Assembly: GCF_020179605.1 (NCBI RefSeq)
Contig: NZ_JAINZO010000002.1
Span: 1,550,001 to 1,614,000 of the forward strand
Source: Geomonas agri
GTDB lineage: Bacteria > Desulfobacterota > Desulfuromonadia > Geobacterales > Geobacteraceae
Reading direction: 5' to 3'
Length of the DNA: 64,000 bases
In this document: positions 7,759 through 16,674 of the stretch, piece after piece
How positions within the stretch are numbered: the first letter of the stretch is position 1
How the letters are laid out: every line of letters begins with the position of its first letter
Translations under genes and position numbers: made by a program
The notes under the pieces: model-generated
Told to the model about the DNA's origin: nothing
Database searches by the model: none
What the model saw: only the letters and a program-made list of their open reading frames with translations

Positions 7759-8178
7759 TTACCCTTCCTCTTCTTCGCCCAGCGCGATCTCGCGGTAGGC
7801 GCGGTCCTCTTCGAAACGCTTGGTCTGTGCCTGCTGCTTCTCCAGGTCCGCCTTGCACTTGACGCAGTGGCGGGCGAAGGGGACGATCTTCAGCCTCCCG
7901 ATGGGGATTTCTTCCTCGCACTCCTCGCAGATGCCGTACTCGCCTTCTTCCAGACGCAGTAAAGCCTCGTCGATATTACGCAATTTCTCGCGCTCCCGGT
8001 CGCCCAGCAGCAGGCCGAGTTCACGGTCGCGCTCGCTGGAGGCCTGGTCATAGATGTCGCCGCTCGGCTCGTTGATCGGTGCATCGGAGCCGGACTTGAC
8101 AGTCTTATTAATCTCTTTAAGCGTCTCCTCTTTCATTTTGAGGAGCATCGCTTTCATTTCTTCGGGTTTTTCGGTCAT
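7759..8178 (-). CDS. DksA/TraR-type zinc-finger protein
   Basis: 139 residues with a coiled-coil N-terminal half and a C-terminal DksA-type zinc finger. The finger is CEECEEEIPIGRLKIVPFAR followed by CVKC (C-x2-C ... C-x2-C). YDQASSERDRELGLLLGDRE at the coiled-coil tip carries Asp-x2-Ala/Ser-type residues like those by which DksA acts in the RNA polymerase secondary channel. The ATG at 8178 is preferred over an upstream in-frame start at 8235 because the family begins near MTEKPEEMKAML. It is likely a transcription modulator in stress or stringent responses. Whether it is the DksA orthologue or a paralogue cannot be decided here. Confidence 0.85.
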   Translation of the reverse strand: MTEKPEEMKAMLLKMKEETLKEINKTVKSGSDAPINEPSGDIYDQASSERDRELGLLLGDREREKLRNIDEALLRLEEGEYGICEECEEEIPIGRLKIVPFARHCVKCKADLEKQQAQTKRFEEDRAYREIALGEEEEG

Positions 8179-8261
8179 GTATAAACTATCTCCGTTTGAG
8201 TCATTGTCCCGCAAAGCGACGCAATAATACAGCAATAGCGGTCGGTGTCAAGACTAAAAGC

Positions 8262-9608
8262 CTACTGGATGATCTCCCCAATCAGGTCGTAATCAGAGGA
8301 ATCAGTAATCTTCAATCTCACTATGTCACCGACGTTGGCGTTGCCCGCGGTGATGTACACTTGCCCGTCCACATCGGGTGCCTGGCGCGAAGAACGACCC
8401 TTGAGCAGGAGCTCGGTTTCCTCGCTGTACCCCTCGACCAGCACGTCCTCCTCGCTGTCGACCAGGGTGCGGTTGTGCTTGAAGGAGACCCGGGCCTGGG
8501 TGCGCATCAGCTTCTTGTGGCGCTCGCGCTTGATACGCTCGGAAACCTGGTCCGACATATCCGCCGCCGGGGTTCCCTCCTCACGGGAGTAGCAGAAGAC
8601 GCCGAGGCGGTCGAAGCGGGTCTCCTCGACGAACTGCAACAGCTTCTTGAAGTCGTCGTTGGTCTCGCCGGGGAAGCCGACGATGAGCGATGTGCGGATG
8701 GCAATGTCCGGGATCTCGCGGCGCAGCTTGGTGATCAAGGTGCGGATGTCCGCCTCGCCGCTTCTCCTCTTCATGTTCTTCAGCACCGGGTCGGAGATGT
8801 GCTGGATCGGGAGGTCCAGGTACTTGCACACCTTGGGCTCGTTCTTGATCAGATCGATCAGCGAGTCCCTGACCCCGTCCGGGTAGGCGTAGAGGAGCCT
8901 GATCCACTTGAGCCCCTCTAACTTGGCCAGTTCCTGCACCAAGAGTTCAAGGCTCGGCTGCTCCGGAAGATCGCGGCCGTAGGCGGTAATGTCCTGGGCG
9001 ATCAGGTTCAGCTCTTTCACCCCCGCCGCGACCAGCGACTTGGCCTCGGCCATCAGCGTCGCAAAGGGGCGGGAGCGGTGCGCGCCGCGCAGGGCCGGGA
9101 TGACGCAGTAGGAGCAGTTGTTGGAGCACCCTTCGGCGATCTTCAGGTAGGCCGTGTAGTGCGGCGAGGACTGCAGGCGCGGCAACTCGTCGTTGTAGAC
9201 GAAGTTGGGATCGCCGGTGTAGCAGAGCTGGGAGTCGGTCCCTTTCTTCTCGGCGATGATCTCCGCGATGCGCGGATAGTCGCCGGTGCCGATGAAGATG
9301 TCCACCTCGGGGAGTTCCTTGGCGAGCTCCTCCTGGTAGCGCTGCGGCAGGCACCCGGTCACGATGAGCAGCTTGCAGCGCGCGTCGTGTTTTCTATCGG
9401 CCAGGTCGAGGATGGTGTCGATGCTCTCCTGCTTGGCCTCCTTGATGAAGGAGCAGGTGTTCACCACGATGATGTCCGCCTGCATCTCATCGGTGGTAAC
9501 CTCGTACTCGTCCTTGGAGAGGTAGCCCAGCATTACCTCGGCGTCCACCAGGTTCTTCGGGCAGCCCAGGCTCACCAGGCTCACTTTTTCCTTAATCTTC
9601 TGGTTCAA
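8262..9608 (-). CDS. rimO: Ribosomal protein S12 methylthiotransferase RimO
   Basis: A 448-residue radical SAM methylthiotransferase that modifies an aspartate of ribosomal protein S12. The N-terminal UPF0004 domain has three cluster cysteines ([30 protein letters not shown]). The radical SAM motif is [15 protein letters not shown], with the CxxxCxxC cysteines, and a TRAM domain closes the protein. [10 protein letters not shown] and RGAHRSRP identify RimO rather than MiaB. It is immediately downstream of yajQ (17-bp gap), suggesting one leftward transcript lolA-yajQ-rimO. Confidence 0.95.
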   Translation of the reverse strand: MNQKIKEKVSLVSLGCPKNLVDAEVMLGYLSKDEYEVTTDEMQADIIVVNTCSFIKEAKQESIDTILDLADRKHDARCKLLIVTGCLPQRYQEELAKELPEVDIFIGTGDYPRIAEIIAEKKGTDSQLCYTGDPNFVYNDELPRLQSSPHYTAYLKIAEGCSNNCSYCVIPALRGAHRSRPFATLMAEAKSLVAAGVKELNLIAQDITAYGRDLPEQPSLELLVQELAKLEGLKWIRLLYAYPDGVRDSLIDLIKNEPKVCKYLDLPIQHISDPVLKNMKRRSGEADIRTLITKLRREIPDIAIRTSLIVGFPGETNDDFKKLLQFVEETRFDRLGVFCYSREEGTPAADMSDQVSERIKRERHKKLMRTQARVSFKHNRTLVDSEEDVLVEGYSEETELLLKGRSSRQAPDVDGQVYITAGNANVGDIVRLKITDSSDYDLIGEIIQ

Positions 9609-9625
9609 AAAAAATCCCCTCTTGA

Positions 9626-10111
9626 TCAGCTTCTGAAGTTGACGAACTGCATGTCGATGTCGAGGTCCTTCCCTTTCAGGACCCGGATCACCTCCTGGAG
9701 GTCGTCGATGTTCTTGCCGGTAACCCGGACCTGGTCGTCCTGGATCTGGCTTTGTACCTTGAGTTTGGTTTCTTTGATGACGGCGCCGATCTCCTTGGCC
9801 TTCTCCTTGGAGATACCCATCTGCAGGGTGATGATCTGGCGCACCATGCTGCCGGAGGCCTGCTCCACCTTGCCGTACTGCAGCGCCTTGGGCGAGATGT
9901 TGCGCTTGACGAACTTGGACTGCAGGATGTCGATGACCGCTTTGAGCTTGAAGTCGTCTTCGGAAAGGACCTTGATGCTTTCCTTCTCCAGGGTCACCTC
10001 GCTCTTGGACCCCTTGAAGTCGTAGCGCTGCCCGATCTCCTTCACGGTCTGGTTGATGGCGTTGTCGACCTCCTGCAGGTCAACCTTGGAAACGATGTCG
10101 AATGACGGCAT
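9626..10111 (-). CDS. YajQ family nucleotide-binding protein
   Basis: A 161-residue protein starting [11 protein letters not shown] and containing [16 protein letters not shown] and [16 protein letters not shown], both hallmark blocks of the YajQ (DUF520) family. Members bind c-di-GMP or other nucleotides and have been linked to regulation through transcription factors. The start at 10111 is chosen by family length and the purine-rich AGGGGG site upstream; an in-frame start at 10177 would add 22 unconserved residues. It lies between lolA and rimO on the same strand. Confidence 0.92.
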   Translation of the reverse strand: MPSFDIVSKVDLQEVDNAINQTVKEIGQRYDFKGSKSEVTLEKESIKVLSEDDFKLKAVIDILQSKFVKRNISPKALQYGKVEQASGSMVRQIITLQMGISKEKAKEIGAVIKETKLKVQSQIQDDQVRVTGKNIDDLQEVIRVLKGKDLDIDMQFVNFRS

Positions 10112-10195
10112 AAAACCCCCTAAAAATGCAGGTTGATGTTGAGATTGAGGAAACGCAGAAGCCTTTTTTAACCTCAACCTTAACCTTGACCTGCT

Positions 10196-10903
10196 TTATC
10201 TCTTAATGACCTGCACCCCCGAGGGGATCTTGAAACTGAACTTGCCGCTGGAGATGCCGCGGTTGGTCTTCACGTTGCTGAAGTCCATCCTGGTGGTGTT
10301 GCCGGTCTGGTCGACCACCGTGGAGGAGAGCACGGGGAACGGCGTACCGGGGTGCCCCTTGGCGACAAAGCTCTCCACCGCGTCGCCGGATATGGTCAGG
10401 AGAAGCTTGGCCATGGCTGGGCTCTTCTTGTGCGGGGTGAGCTCCAGCTGGTAGTTGCCGTTCTTGTCCTTTTGCTCGGCGGCGAAGGCGATGCTGAAGT
10501 CCTTGGAAACCTGCCCCAGGCCGGAGAGGTAGTTCATGGCGATGCCGTTACTCGCCTCCAAAAGCTGCGCCAGGTCCATCACCATGACCTGCTTCTGGTC
10601 CGGGATGTAGTACCACACCGTTTTGCCGTTGGAGACGATCTGCTGCTTGGGCTTGGTGTAGTTGAAGCGGAACATCGACTCCTTGCCGCCACCCTTTTTC
10701 AGCAGCAGTTCGCCGGCACCCTTCTCCTCGCGCTTCATAACCTTGATACTGCTTCTCTGGCTGAAGTCGGCCTGCAGGTCGTTCAGCGAGCCGTATCCCT
10801 GCTCGATGGTGCGCACTACCTGGGGGAGCTCGGCGCAAAAGGATACGCCGGCGTTGAGGGCGATCAGGGTGAGACACAGGACGACGCTTCTGGCGATTTT
10901 CAT
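10196..10903 (-). CDS. lolA: Outer-membrane lipoprotein carrier protein LolA
   Basis: A 235-residue periplasmic protein with a signal peptide (KKIAR-type n-region, hydrophobic core, cleavage near FCA-ELP). The mature part starts LPQVVRTIEQGYGSLNDLQA, followed by ADFSQ, KGAGELLLKKGG, MFRFNYTKPK and VSNGKTVWYYIPDQKQV, matching the beta half-barrel of LolA. LolA ferries lipoproteins from the LolCDE transporter to the outer membrane. The chosen ATG is at 10903; the upstream in-frame start at 10957 would place residues before the signal peptide. It is the first gene of the leftward lolA-yajQ-rimO group. Confidence 0.88.
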   Translation of the reverse strand: MKIARSVVLCLTLIALNAGVSFCAELPQVVRTIEQGYGSLNDLQADFSQRSSIKVMKREEKGAGELLLKKGGGKESMFRFNYTKPKQQIVSNGKTVWYYIPDQKQVMVMDLAQLLEASNGIAMNYLSGLGQVSKDFSIAFAAEQKDKNGNYQLELTPHKKSPAMAKLLLTISGDAVESFVAKGHPGTPFPVLSSTVVDQTGNTTRMDFSNVKTNRGISSGKFSFKIPSGVQVIKR

Positions 10904-11021
10904 ATCTTCGACCTCTGAAAGTAGTGAAGGTCTCGGGCTGAAGCTCGGGACCCTCAAAGTGCCTAAGTGGCGACAGTTTGACCGCGCATTCTGACATACA
11001 ACCGGGTAACGTGCAACCTTT

Positions 11022-11621
11022 TCATTGCTCCAGCGCGCCCAACAGGGCCCCTAGCGAGGCGGGCGCGGGAATGAGGAAGATGCTGCCGCCACAGAGCGAA
11101 TCGGAGACCGAGAACATGGCGTCGATCATCACCACCGCCTCGTCGCTGTCACCCCGCTCCAGGGCGCGGGACAGGATATCGCTTCCCAGGCCGGTGCTCA
11201 AGGCCGGGACCGAGGGTAGCAGGGTCATCTTGAGCGAGTTGCCCAAGGCGTTGAGGCAGGCCGAGGCGAGGATGTTGCCAACTTCCATCAGTGTGGCCCG
11301 CTCCATCTCGGAGAGCGGTTCTCCTTCCGCGGGCCCGTGACCCAGCAGCAGCTCCAGGATGCGCTGCGCGTTCTCACGGATGAGCAGGATCAGGATGCTG
11401 CCGCGCACGTTGCCCAGAATCTGCAGTTGCAGCGCAGTTACCTCCTGCGACCCGAGCAGGTGCGACACGCCCGAGCCATCCAGCACCTGGAGCCGGGGCA
11501 CCTGGATACTCACTCCTTTGCCCATCAACTGGGACAGGGCGACGGCGGCATGCTGCATGCCGGTGTTGCACACGTGGGTGAGGGCGTTCAGTTCGCCATC
11601 GTGCAGGTCATGGTTGGCCAT
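11022..11621 (-). CDS. cheC: CheC-like chemotaxis phosphatase
   Basis: 199 residues. CheC/CheX/FliY proteins dephosphorylate CheY-P through Glu-x2-Asn active sites. The second site is intact (MEVGNILASACLNAL, residues about 113-127). In the first site (LTHVCNTGMQHAAVALS) the Glu is replaced by His, so only one functional site is expected. There is no signal or membrane segment. It is the last gene of the leftward che operon, 69 bases after cheA, and would end the CheA-CheY signal. No CheD partner is seen in the window. Confidence 0.8.
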   Translation of the reverse strand: MANHDLHDGELNALTHVCNTGMQHAAVALSQLMGKGVSIQVPRLQVLDGSGVSHLLGSQEVTALQLQILGNVRGSILILLIRENAQRILELLLGHGPAEGEPLSEMERATLMEVGNILASACLNALGNSLKMTLLPSVPALSTGLGSDILSRALERGDSDEAVVMIDAMFSVSDSLCGGSIFLIPAPASLGALLGALEQ

Positions 11622-11690
11622 ACAAGCCTCCGCAGGTGAGCCGGCCCCGGTGGGAACGGCTGGTAAGGAACGGGAAACGGTTGGCAGGCT

Positions 11691-13391
11691 TTACAGCAGC
11701 CCGGCCAAGTCGAGTATGGCGACGATCTCGCCGTCGCCCAGGGTTGCGCCGCCGGCCACGCCGGCCAACTTGGAAAGTGGTCGCCCCAGTTGCTTAACAA
11801 ATAGCTCGTGCTGGCCCAGGAGTCGGTCCACCACGATGCCGACCCGGCGCCCGCGCGCCTCGGTCACGAACAGGGGGAGGATGCCGTCCGGGAAGCGCCC
11901 CAGCGGCAACCCCAGCACCCGGTTCAGCGACAACAGCGGGATCGCCTCACCGTCGAGCTGGAAAATCTGCCGCTTGCCCATGGTCTCGATCTGGCGCCGG
12001 GACAGCTCTACGGTGCGCTGCACCGCGTTCACGGGGATGGCGGCCTTCACCTGGCCCACCTGCACCACGAGGGCGTGAATGATGGCGATGGTGAGCGGGA
12101 GCCTGAGCGTGATGGTGGTGCCAACGCCCGGCTCAGACTCGATGCCCAGGGTACCGCCAAGCTTTTGGATGGCGGCGTTGACCGCGTCCATCCCGACCCC
12201 GCGTCCGGAGAGGTCGGTCACTTCCTTGGCCGTGGAGAAGCCGGGGATGCAGGAGAGCATGAGCGCCTGGCGCGGCGAGAGGAGCTCTCCCTCTTCGGGT
12301 GTCAGGATACCCTTTGCGACGGCTGCGGCGATCATGGTCGCGGGCTCCATGCCCCTGCCGTCATCGCGTACCGTGATCTGGATGCGGTCCCGGTCCCGGG
12401 TCACCGCGAGGCACACCGTCCCCCGCGCCGGCTTGCCGGCCCGTTCCCGCTCGCCGCTCTCCTCGATGCCGTGGTCCACGGCGTTTCTCAGGATGTGGTT
12501 CAGGGGATCGACGAGTTGCTCCAGCATCCCGCGGTCGAGGCCGATTTCACGGCCGGTCAGCTCGAAGAGGATCTCTTTGCCGCTTTTCTTGGCCACCGAG
12601 CGCACCGATCGCTGGAAACGGTCGCTGATCGCCTCGAACGGCATCAGGCGCACCTTCATCACCTCGTCGTGCAGGGAGCGTAACAGCTTCGCCGTTTCCG
12701 AGATGGCGTCGTTCAGTGGCGGGGAGGCGAGTTCGCCGGCGATGGTCAAGAGGCGCTGCTTGTTGGTTACCAGTTCGCCGGTGAGGTTGATCAGGTGGTC
12801 GAGCAACTCGGTCTTGACCCGCACCGTGCCCCCCGCCTCGCCGGCCGGTTCCTTGGCTTTTTCCGCCTCGGCGGCGGCAGGGGGGGCAGCGTCCGCAGCC
12901 GCGCTGGATGTAGCGGAGTGGGGTGCGGGTACTGCGTTGGTGGCCGCAGGTCCCTGCGGCTCCGCGTGGTCGGCCGAGCCCGCTTTGGGCACCGCCGGGG
13001 GCGCCTTGGGGGGCGCCGGGGTGTAGATCGCCAGCCGCTGTGCATAGTCGCCGGTGGGGAGGGTGGACGGACGCTCCTGCTCCACGTCCTGGAGCAGCAC
13101 GTCGATCAGGTCCACCCCCTCCAGCAGCAGATCGGCTACGTCGGCGATGAACGGGACCGCCCCGTCGCGCACGCGCGCCATCAGGTCTTCCATGCTGTGG
13201 GCCACCACCACCACGTCGCCGTACTCCATGGAGGCAGCCATCCCCTTGAGCGAGTGGGCACCGCGAAACAAGGCGTCCACGGCGCTGCGCTCCCCGGGTG
13301 ACTGCTCGAGGGCCACTACCTGCTCCGCGATGGTGCGCAGGTACTCCCGGGATTCCGAGAGGAAGAGGGCCTTGTACTGCGACATGTCCAT
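11691..13391 (-). CDS. cheA: Chemotaxis histidine kinase CheA
   Basis: 566 residues with the CheA domain order. The P1 Hpt domain has the phospho-accepting His46 in GAHSLKGMA. A Pro/Ala-rich linker (about 125-180) follows with little room for a P2 domain. Then come P3 dimerisation (LLDHLINLTGELV), the P4 ATPase (NHILRNAVDHGIE, DDGRGM, GFSTAKEVTDLSGRGVGMD) and a C-terminal CheW-like P5. It phosphorylates CheY in response to receptor signals. The short linker suggests P2 is reduced or absent. It starts four bases after the cheY stop in the operon mcp-cheW-cheY-cheA-cheC. Confidence 0.95.
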   Translation of the reverse strand: MDMSQYKALFLSESREYLRTIAEQVVALEQSPGERSAVDALFRGAHSLKGMAASMEYGDVVVVAHSMEDLMARVRDGAVPFIADVADLLLEGVDLIDVLLQDVEQERPSTLPTGDYAQRLAIYTPAPPKAPPAVPKAGSADHAEPQGPAATNAVPAPHSATSSAAADAAPPAAAEAEKAKEPAGEAGGTVRVKTELLDHLINLTGELVTNKQRLLTIAGELASPPLNDAISETAKLLRSLHDEVMKVRLMPFEAISDRFQRSVRSVAKKSGKEILFELTGREIGLDRGMLEQLVDPLNHILRNAVDHGIEESGERERAGKPARGTVCLAVTRDRDRIQITVRDDGRGMEPATMIAAAVAKGILTPEEGELLSPRQALMLSCIPGFSTAKEVTDLSGRGVGMDAVNAAIQKLGGTLGIESEPGVGTTITLRLPLTIAIIHALVVQVGQVKAAIPVNAVQRTVELSRRQIETMGKRQIFQLDGEAIPLLSLNRVLGLPLGRFPDGILPLFVTEARGRRVGIVVDRLLGQHELFVKQLGRPLSKLAGVAGGATLGDGEIVAILDLAGLL

Positions 13392-13395
13392 TCGG

Positions 13396-13761
13396 TTACC
13401 CCTGGGCCACTTCCCTGAGCACCCGGGTTACCAGCTCGGGATTGAACGGCTTCAGTATGAAAGCCTTGGCGCCGGCGTTGGTCGCGGCGGTGGTGAGCGC
13501 CTCCTGGCCGATGGCGGAGCACATCACCACCCGGGCACCGGCGTCGTAGGCCATGATCTCCTGCAGCGCTTCGATGCCGGTCTTGTTGGGCATCACGATG
13601 TCCAGGGTGACCAGGTCGGGGAGGCACTCCTTGTATTTCTGCACGGCTTCCACGCCGTCGCTTGCCTCGTCGGCTATCTCGTAACCCTCTTCCACGAGGA
13701 TGTCGCGCAGCATCTTCCTCATGAACAGGGAGTCGTCAACTATCATGACCTTCAAGGCCAT
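13396..13761 (-). CDS. cheY: Single-domain response regulator CheY
   Basis: 121 residues forming one receiver domain and nothing else. The acidic pocket is VDDS (Asp9, Asp10), the phospho-acceptor is Asp54 in TLDIVMP, the switch Ser/Thr is in VVMCSA, and the conserved Lys is in AFILKPF. Its ATG overlaps the cheW stop by one base, so translation is coupled. It is the output of the CheA kinase and is presumably dephosphorylated by the CheC-like protein encoded downstream. Confidence 0.93.
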   Translation of the reverse strand: MALKVMIVDDSLFMRKMLRDILVEEGYEIADEASDGVEAVQKYKECLPDLVTLDIVMPNKTGIEALQEIMAYDAGARVVMCSAIGQEALTTAATNAGAKAFILKPFNPELVTRVLREVAQG

Positions 13762-14213
13762 CAGCTACCTCCTGGTTTGGCATTGTTGGGGGCGCATTCC
13801 TGCAGCTCCTCCTCCAGGCCATTTAAAAGCGCCTCCAGGCGGAGCAGCCGAACGCTCCCCTGCGGCGTCTCGAGCAGCGCCTCGGTGAGCGGGTCCTCGT
13901 GGGAGCTCGCGCCGGTGATGCTGCTGGCATCAAGGATAGATCCTACCGCCTCCACCTTGAGGGCGAGGTGGGCGAGCCTGGTGTCGATCACCAGGATCTT
14001 ACCGGGTACCGGGCGCCCCTGCAGGCGAAGGTAGCCGGCCAGGTCCACCAGCGCCGTGAGATTGCCGTGGAAATTGATCAGACCCTGGTAGTGCGGCGGC
14101 GCTCCTGCAAAGGGATAGCACTGTTGCGGCTCCATCACCTCGCAGACCTCCTGCAGGTTCAGGGCGAACAGCTGCCGCGCCGCGCTGAACAGGAGCAGGC
14201 GTTCGGCGGTCAC
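13761..14213 (-). CDS. cheW: CheW-like coupling protein
   Basis: 150 residues with a CheW SH3-like fold. It starts [20 protein letters not shown] and continues [19 protein letters not shown], the usual interaction segment for CheA P5 and receptors. The protein links the methyl-accepting receptor to CheA in the membrane array. The start overlaps the receptor stop (ATGA) and the stop overlaps the cheY start, showing tight translational coupling. Confidence 0.9.
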   Translation of the reverse strand: MTAERLLLFSAARQLFALNLQEVCEVMEPQQCYPFAGAPPHYQGLINFHGNLTALVDLAGYLRLQGRPVPGKILVIDTRLAHLALKVEAVGSILDASSITGASSHEDPLTEALLETPQGSVRLLRLEALLNGLEEELQECAPNNAKPGGS

Positions 14214-15496
14214 GCCTCGGGCTCCGGTGCGGTCTCAGGCTCGACCTGGAAGCGCTCCACGGAGCGCAGCAGCTCGTCGGCGAGCTTCGCGAGCTCCTGG
14301 GTCTGGTACACCATCTCCTGCATGGCCGAGTGCTGCTCTTCGGTGGCGGCGGAAACCTCCTCGGTGGAGGCCGCGTTGTCCTCGGCCACTTTGGCAATCT
14401 CGTCTACCATGCTCACCATCTTGGCTGCGCCGGTGGTCTGCATCTGGGACAGGTCGGCGATGGAGTTGGCCTTCCTCTCGGTCTCGACGACGGTGGCCAA
14501 GATCTCCTTGAAGGCGTCCGCGGTGGTGTCGAGGTTCTTCTTTCCCACGATGATGCCGCGCGAGCTGTCAGTGATGGTTTCCTGCACCCTGCGGCTTTCT
14601 ACCTTGACCAGGTCGATCAGTTCCACGATCTCGGTGGCGCTCTTGGCGCTGCCGTCGGCGAGCTTTCTCACCTCCTCGGCCACCACGCCGAACCCCTTGC
14701 CGTACTCACCGGCGCGGGCCGCCTCGATGGAGGCGTTCAGGGCGAGCAGGTTGGTCTGCCGCGACATCTCCACGATGAAGTCGGCGATCTTGCCCACCTG
14801 CTGCAGCTTACCGTTTAGATCCATGAACTGCATGCTGATCAGTTCCACGGAGTCGAAGAAGCTCTTCAGCCGCTCCACCGAGTCGGTGGCCAGCTCGCCC
14901 CCCTTTTGCGCGGTGAGGCTGGTCTCCCGGGCCGCCTTGGCCGTCTCCTTGGCTCGCCGTGCCACCAGGTCCACCGAGATCGCCATCTCGTGGATCACCT
15001 TGGCGCTTTTGGCCAGCATCTCGGCCTGGTTCTCGGCGCCGCCCGAGATGCTCTCGATAGCCTGCGCCACCTCCTCGGTAGAGGCGTTGATCTCCAGGGC
15101 ACTGGATGAGAGGGTGCGCGAGGACTCGGAGACCTGTTCCGAGGTCTGCCTGATCTGGCGCACCAGGGTGCGTAGGTTCTCCTGCATGGTGTTGATTGAG
15201 ACCGCCATGGAGTGGGTCTCGTCGGGGAAGCGGGTGGCCGGAAACTCCAGGTCCCGGGAGAGGTCCCCCTGGCTGATGGCCTCGGTGGCGCCGGTCAGAA
15301 GGGAGATGTTTTTGGTGAAGCTCCGGGAGAAGAAGGAACCCAGGATGAGACCCACGGTAAGCGCCACCGTGTAGGAGAGGACGCTGGTAAGCTCCGGTGA
15401 GTACTGCAGGTGCTGCACGGCGGAAGGAACGAAGACGACAGCGGCGACCACGGCCAGAAAGCCGAGGATGAACTTGTAGCCGATCTGGATGTACAT
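14210..15496 (-). CDS. Methyl-accepting chemotaxis protein without a large periplasmic domain
   Basis: 428 residues. Two closely spaced membrane helices (about 7-25 and 37-56) are separated by only some ten residues, so no classic ligand domain exists. A HAMP-like segment ([18 protein letters not shown]) follows. The long cytoplasmic coiled coil has the receptor tip [20 protein letters not shown] and [22 protein letters not shown]. Signals probably enter through the membrane, the HAMP region or a partner protein. It is encoded between cheR and cheW. The C-terminus (PETAPEPEA) is not a CheR-tethering pentapeptide. Confidence 0.92.
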   Translation of the reverse strand: MYIQIGYKFILGFLAVVAAVVFVPSAVQHLQYSPELTSVLSYTVALTVGLILGSFFSRSFTKNISLLTGATEAISQGDLSRDLEFPATRFPDETHSMAVSINTMQENLRTLVRQIRQTSEQVSESSRTLSSSALEINASTEEVAQAIESISGGAENQAEMLAKSAKVIHEMAISVDLVARRAKETAKAARETSLTAQKGGELATDSVERLKSFFDSVELISMQFMDLNGKLQQVGKIADFIVEMSRQTNLLALNASIEAARAGEYGKGFGVVAEEVRKLADGSAKSATEIVELIDLVKVESRRVQETITDSSRGIIVGKKNLDTTADAFKEILATVVETERKANSIADLSQMQTTGAAKMVSMVDEIAKVAEDNAASTEEVSAATEEQHSAMQEMVYQTQELAKLADELLRSVERFQVEPETAPEPEA

Positions 15497-15535
15497 AGTG
15501 GGCGTGCTCCTTTTCCTGCTCGAAAATCGGTGGGG

Positions 15536-16366
15536 CTACAGGGCCCGGTAAATCCTCTCCACCGGGCAAATGGTCCGGAAGCGCTTGCGGGCGGTGCCGA
15601 AAAGGGTCTCGGCCTTGCCCAGCACCAGGTAGCCTCCGGGGGAAAGGGCGTCGGCGAAACCGTTCAGGATGGTCTCCTGCCGCTCCCTCTCGAAATAGAT
15701 CAGCACGTTGCGACAGAGGATCAGGTCGCAGGGGTCCCACCCCTGCCGGTGGTTCAGGTCCGCGTGCTCGAAAAGGACGTGGCTGCGAATCTCGCTCCTC
15801 AGGCGGTAGCGTCCCCCCTCGGGGGAGAAGTGGCGCTCCAAAAGCTCGGGTGAGACCTCCGCCAGCCGGTCCGGATGGTACACCCCTTCCCGCGCCTGCT
15901 CCAGGATGCCGCTGTCCACGTCCACCCCGAGTATGGTGACCCGTCCCGCGTCGGCCGCCTCGGGGAAACGCTCCTTTATGAGCAGCGCCAGTGTATAGGG
16001 CTCCTCCCCGCCGGCACAACCGACGCTGATGGCTCGCACCTGATCGCACCGCTCGAGCAGCTCAGGTAGGATCTCGCTGCCCAGCTTTTCGAAGACGGTG
16101 GGATTTCTGAAGAAGTGGGAAACGTGAATGGTAAGCACCCGGAGCAGGTGGTCCTGTTCCGCCGTGCTCTGGGTAAGGAGTTCGCCGTACGCCTCGGGGG
16201 AGGGGGAGTGGGTGGCGCGGACGCGGATGTGGATGCGCCGCTTGACGCATTTGTCCTTGTAGCCGTCCAGGGTGAACCCCGAGCGGGCTTTCAGGATGCG
16301 CCCGATGACCTCGAAGGTGTCAGGGGCGATATCCGGTTCGACGCTGCCAGTTATGCCGCTAAGCAT
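15536..16366 (-). CDS. cheR: CheR-type protein-glutamate methyltransferase
   Basis: About 276 residues. The N-terminal helical domain (FEVIGRILKARSGFTLDGYKD) is followed by a SAM-binding Rossmann domain with ISVGCAGGEEPYTLALL, ILGVDVDSGILEQAREGVY and DLILCRNVLIYF, all CheR landmarks. It methylates glutamates of chemoreceptors. No cheB is seen next to it. The start is uncertain: the ATG at 16366 is used here, and an in-frame TTG at 16414 would add 16 residues; neither has a clear ribosome binding site. It is first in the leftward che operon. Confidence 0.88.
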   Translation of the reverse strand: MLSGITGSVEPDIAPDTFEVIGRILKARSGFTLDGYKDKCVKRRIHIRVRATHSPSPEAYGELLTQSTAEQDHLLRVLTIHVSHFFRNPTVFEKLGSEILPELLERCDQVRAISVGCAGGEEPYTLALLIKERFPEAADAGRVTILGVDVDSGILEQAREGVYHPDRLAEVSPELLERHFSPEGGRYRLRSEIRSHVLFEHADLNHRQGWDPCDLILCRNVLIYFERERQETILNGFADALSPGGYLVLGKAETLFGTARKRFRTICPVERIYRAL

Positions 16367-16465
16367 GTGCCACGCCGCGGGCGTTTGCCGCCGACCGCTT
16401 TCTTTCCGGTGCAACCGAGGCCATCTGAACCCCTAAGGTGATGAGGATGTTGCCCAAATGGAGAA

Positions 16466-16508
16466 TGGATAGCATAACTGCAGCTCAATAGTCAATGTGG
16501 ACGTCCAC
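16466..16508 (-). promoter_or_regulatory. Candidate che operon promoter with upstream palindrome
   Basis: On the minus strand TTGACT (16490-16495) and TATCCA (16466-16471) are spaced by 18 bases, about 100 bases before cheR. Directly upstream lies the perfect 12-bp palindrome GTGGACGTCCAC (16497-16508), in the usual place for an activator or repressor. The -10 match is weak. Confidence 0.35.
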
Positions 16509-16623
16509 TTGCGGTAAAAAAGGGGTGCCGCAGGGGAGAGGAGCGCAGAGGTCTCCCCTGTGGCAGCACACGAGGGAAGGCGGGAGGTCCGAAGGGAGGG
16601 CGCTGGGGAGACGGTCGAGGAGG

Positions 16624-16662
16624 TTCCCTCCCCCCGGAGGGGGAGGGACAGAGAGGGGGGAA
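16624..16662. repeat. Family B GC-rich palindromic repeat, single copy
   Basis: TTCCCTCCCCCCGGAGG followed by GGGAGGGACAGAGAGGGGGG, closely matching the left arm at 7552-7586. It lies just downstream of the aminotransferase stop. The remaining bases between 16367 and 16674 hold the che promoter candidate and otherwise show no gene. Confidence 0.65.
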
Positions 16663-16674
16663 GCCGCTCCCTCG

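Noticed and set aside
12795-13301. Plus-strand ORFs across cheA
   Set aside because: Antisense to the Pro/Ala-rich CheA linker; Gly/Arg-rich and featureless.
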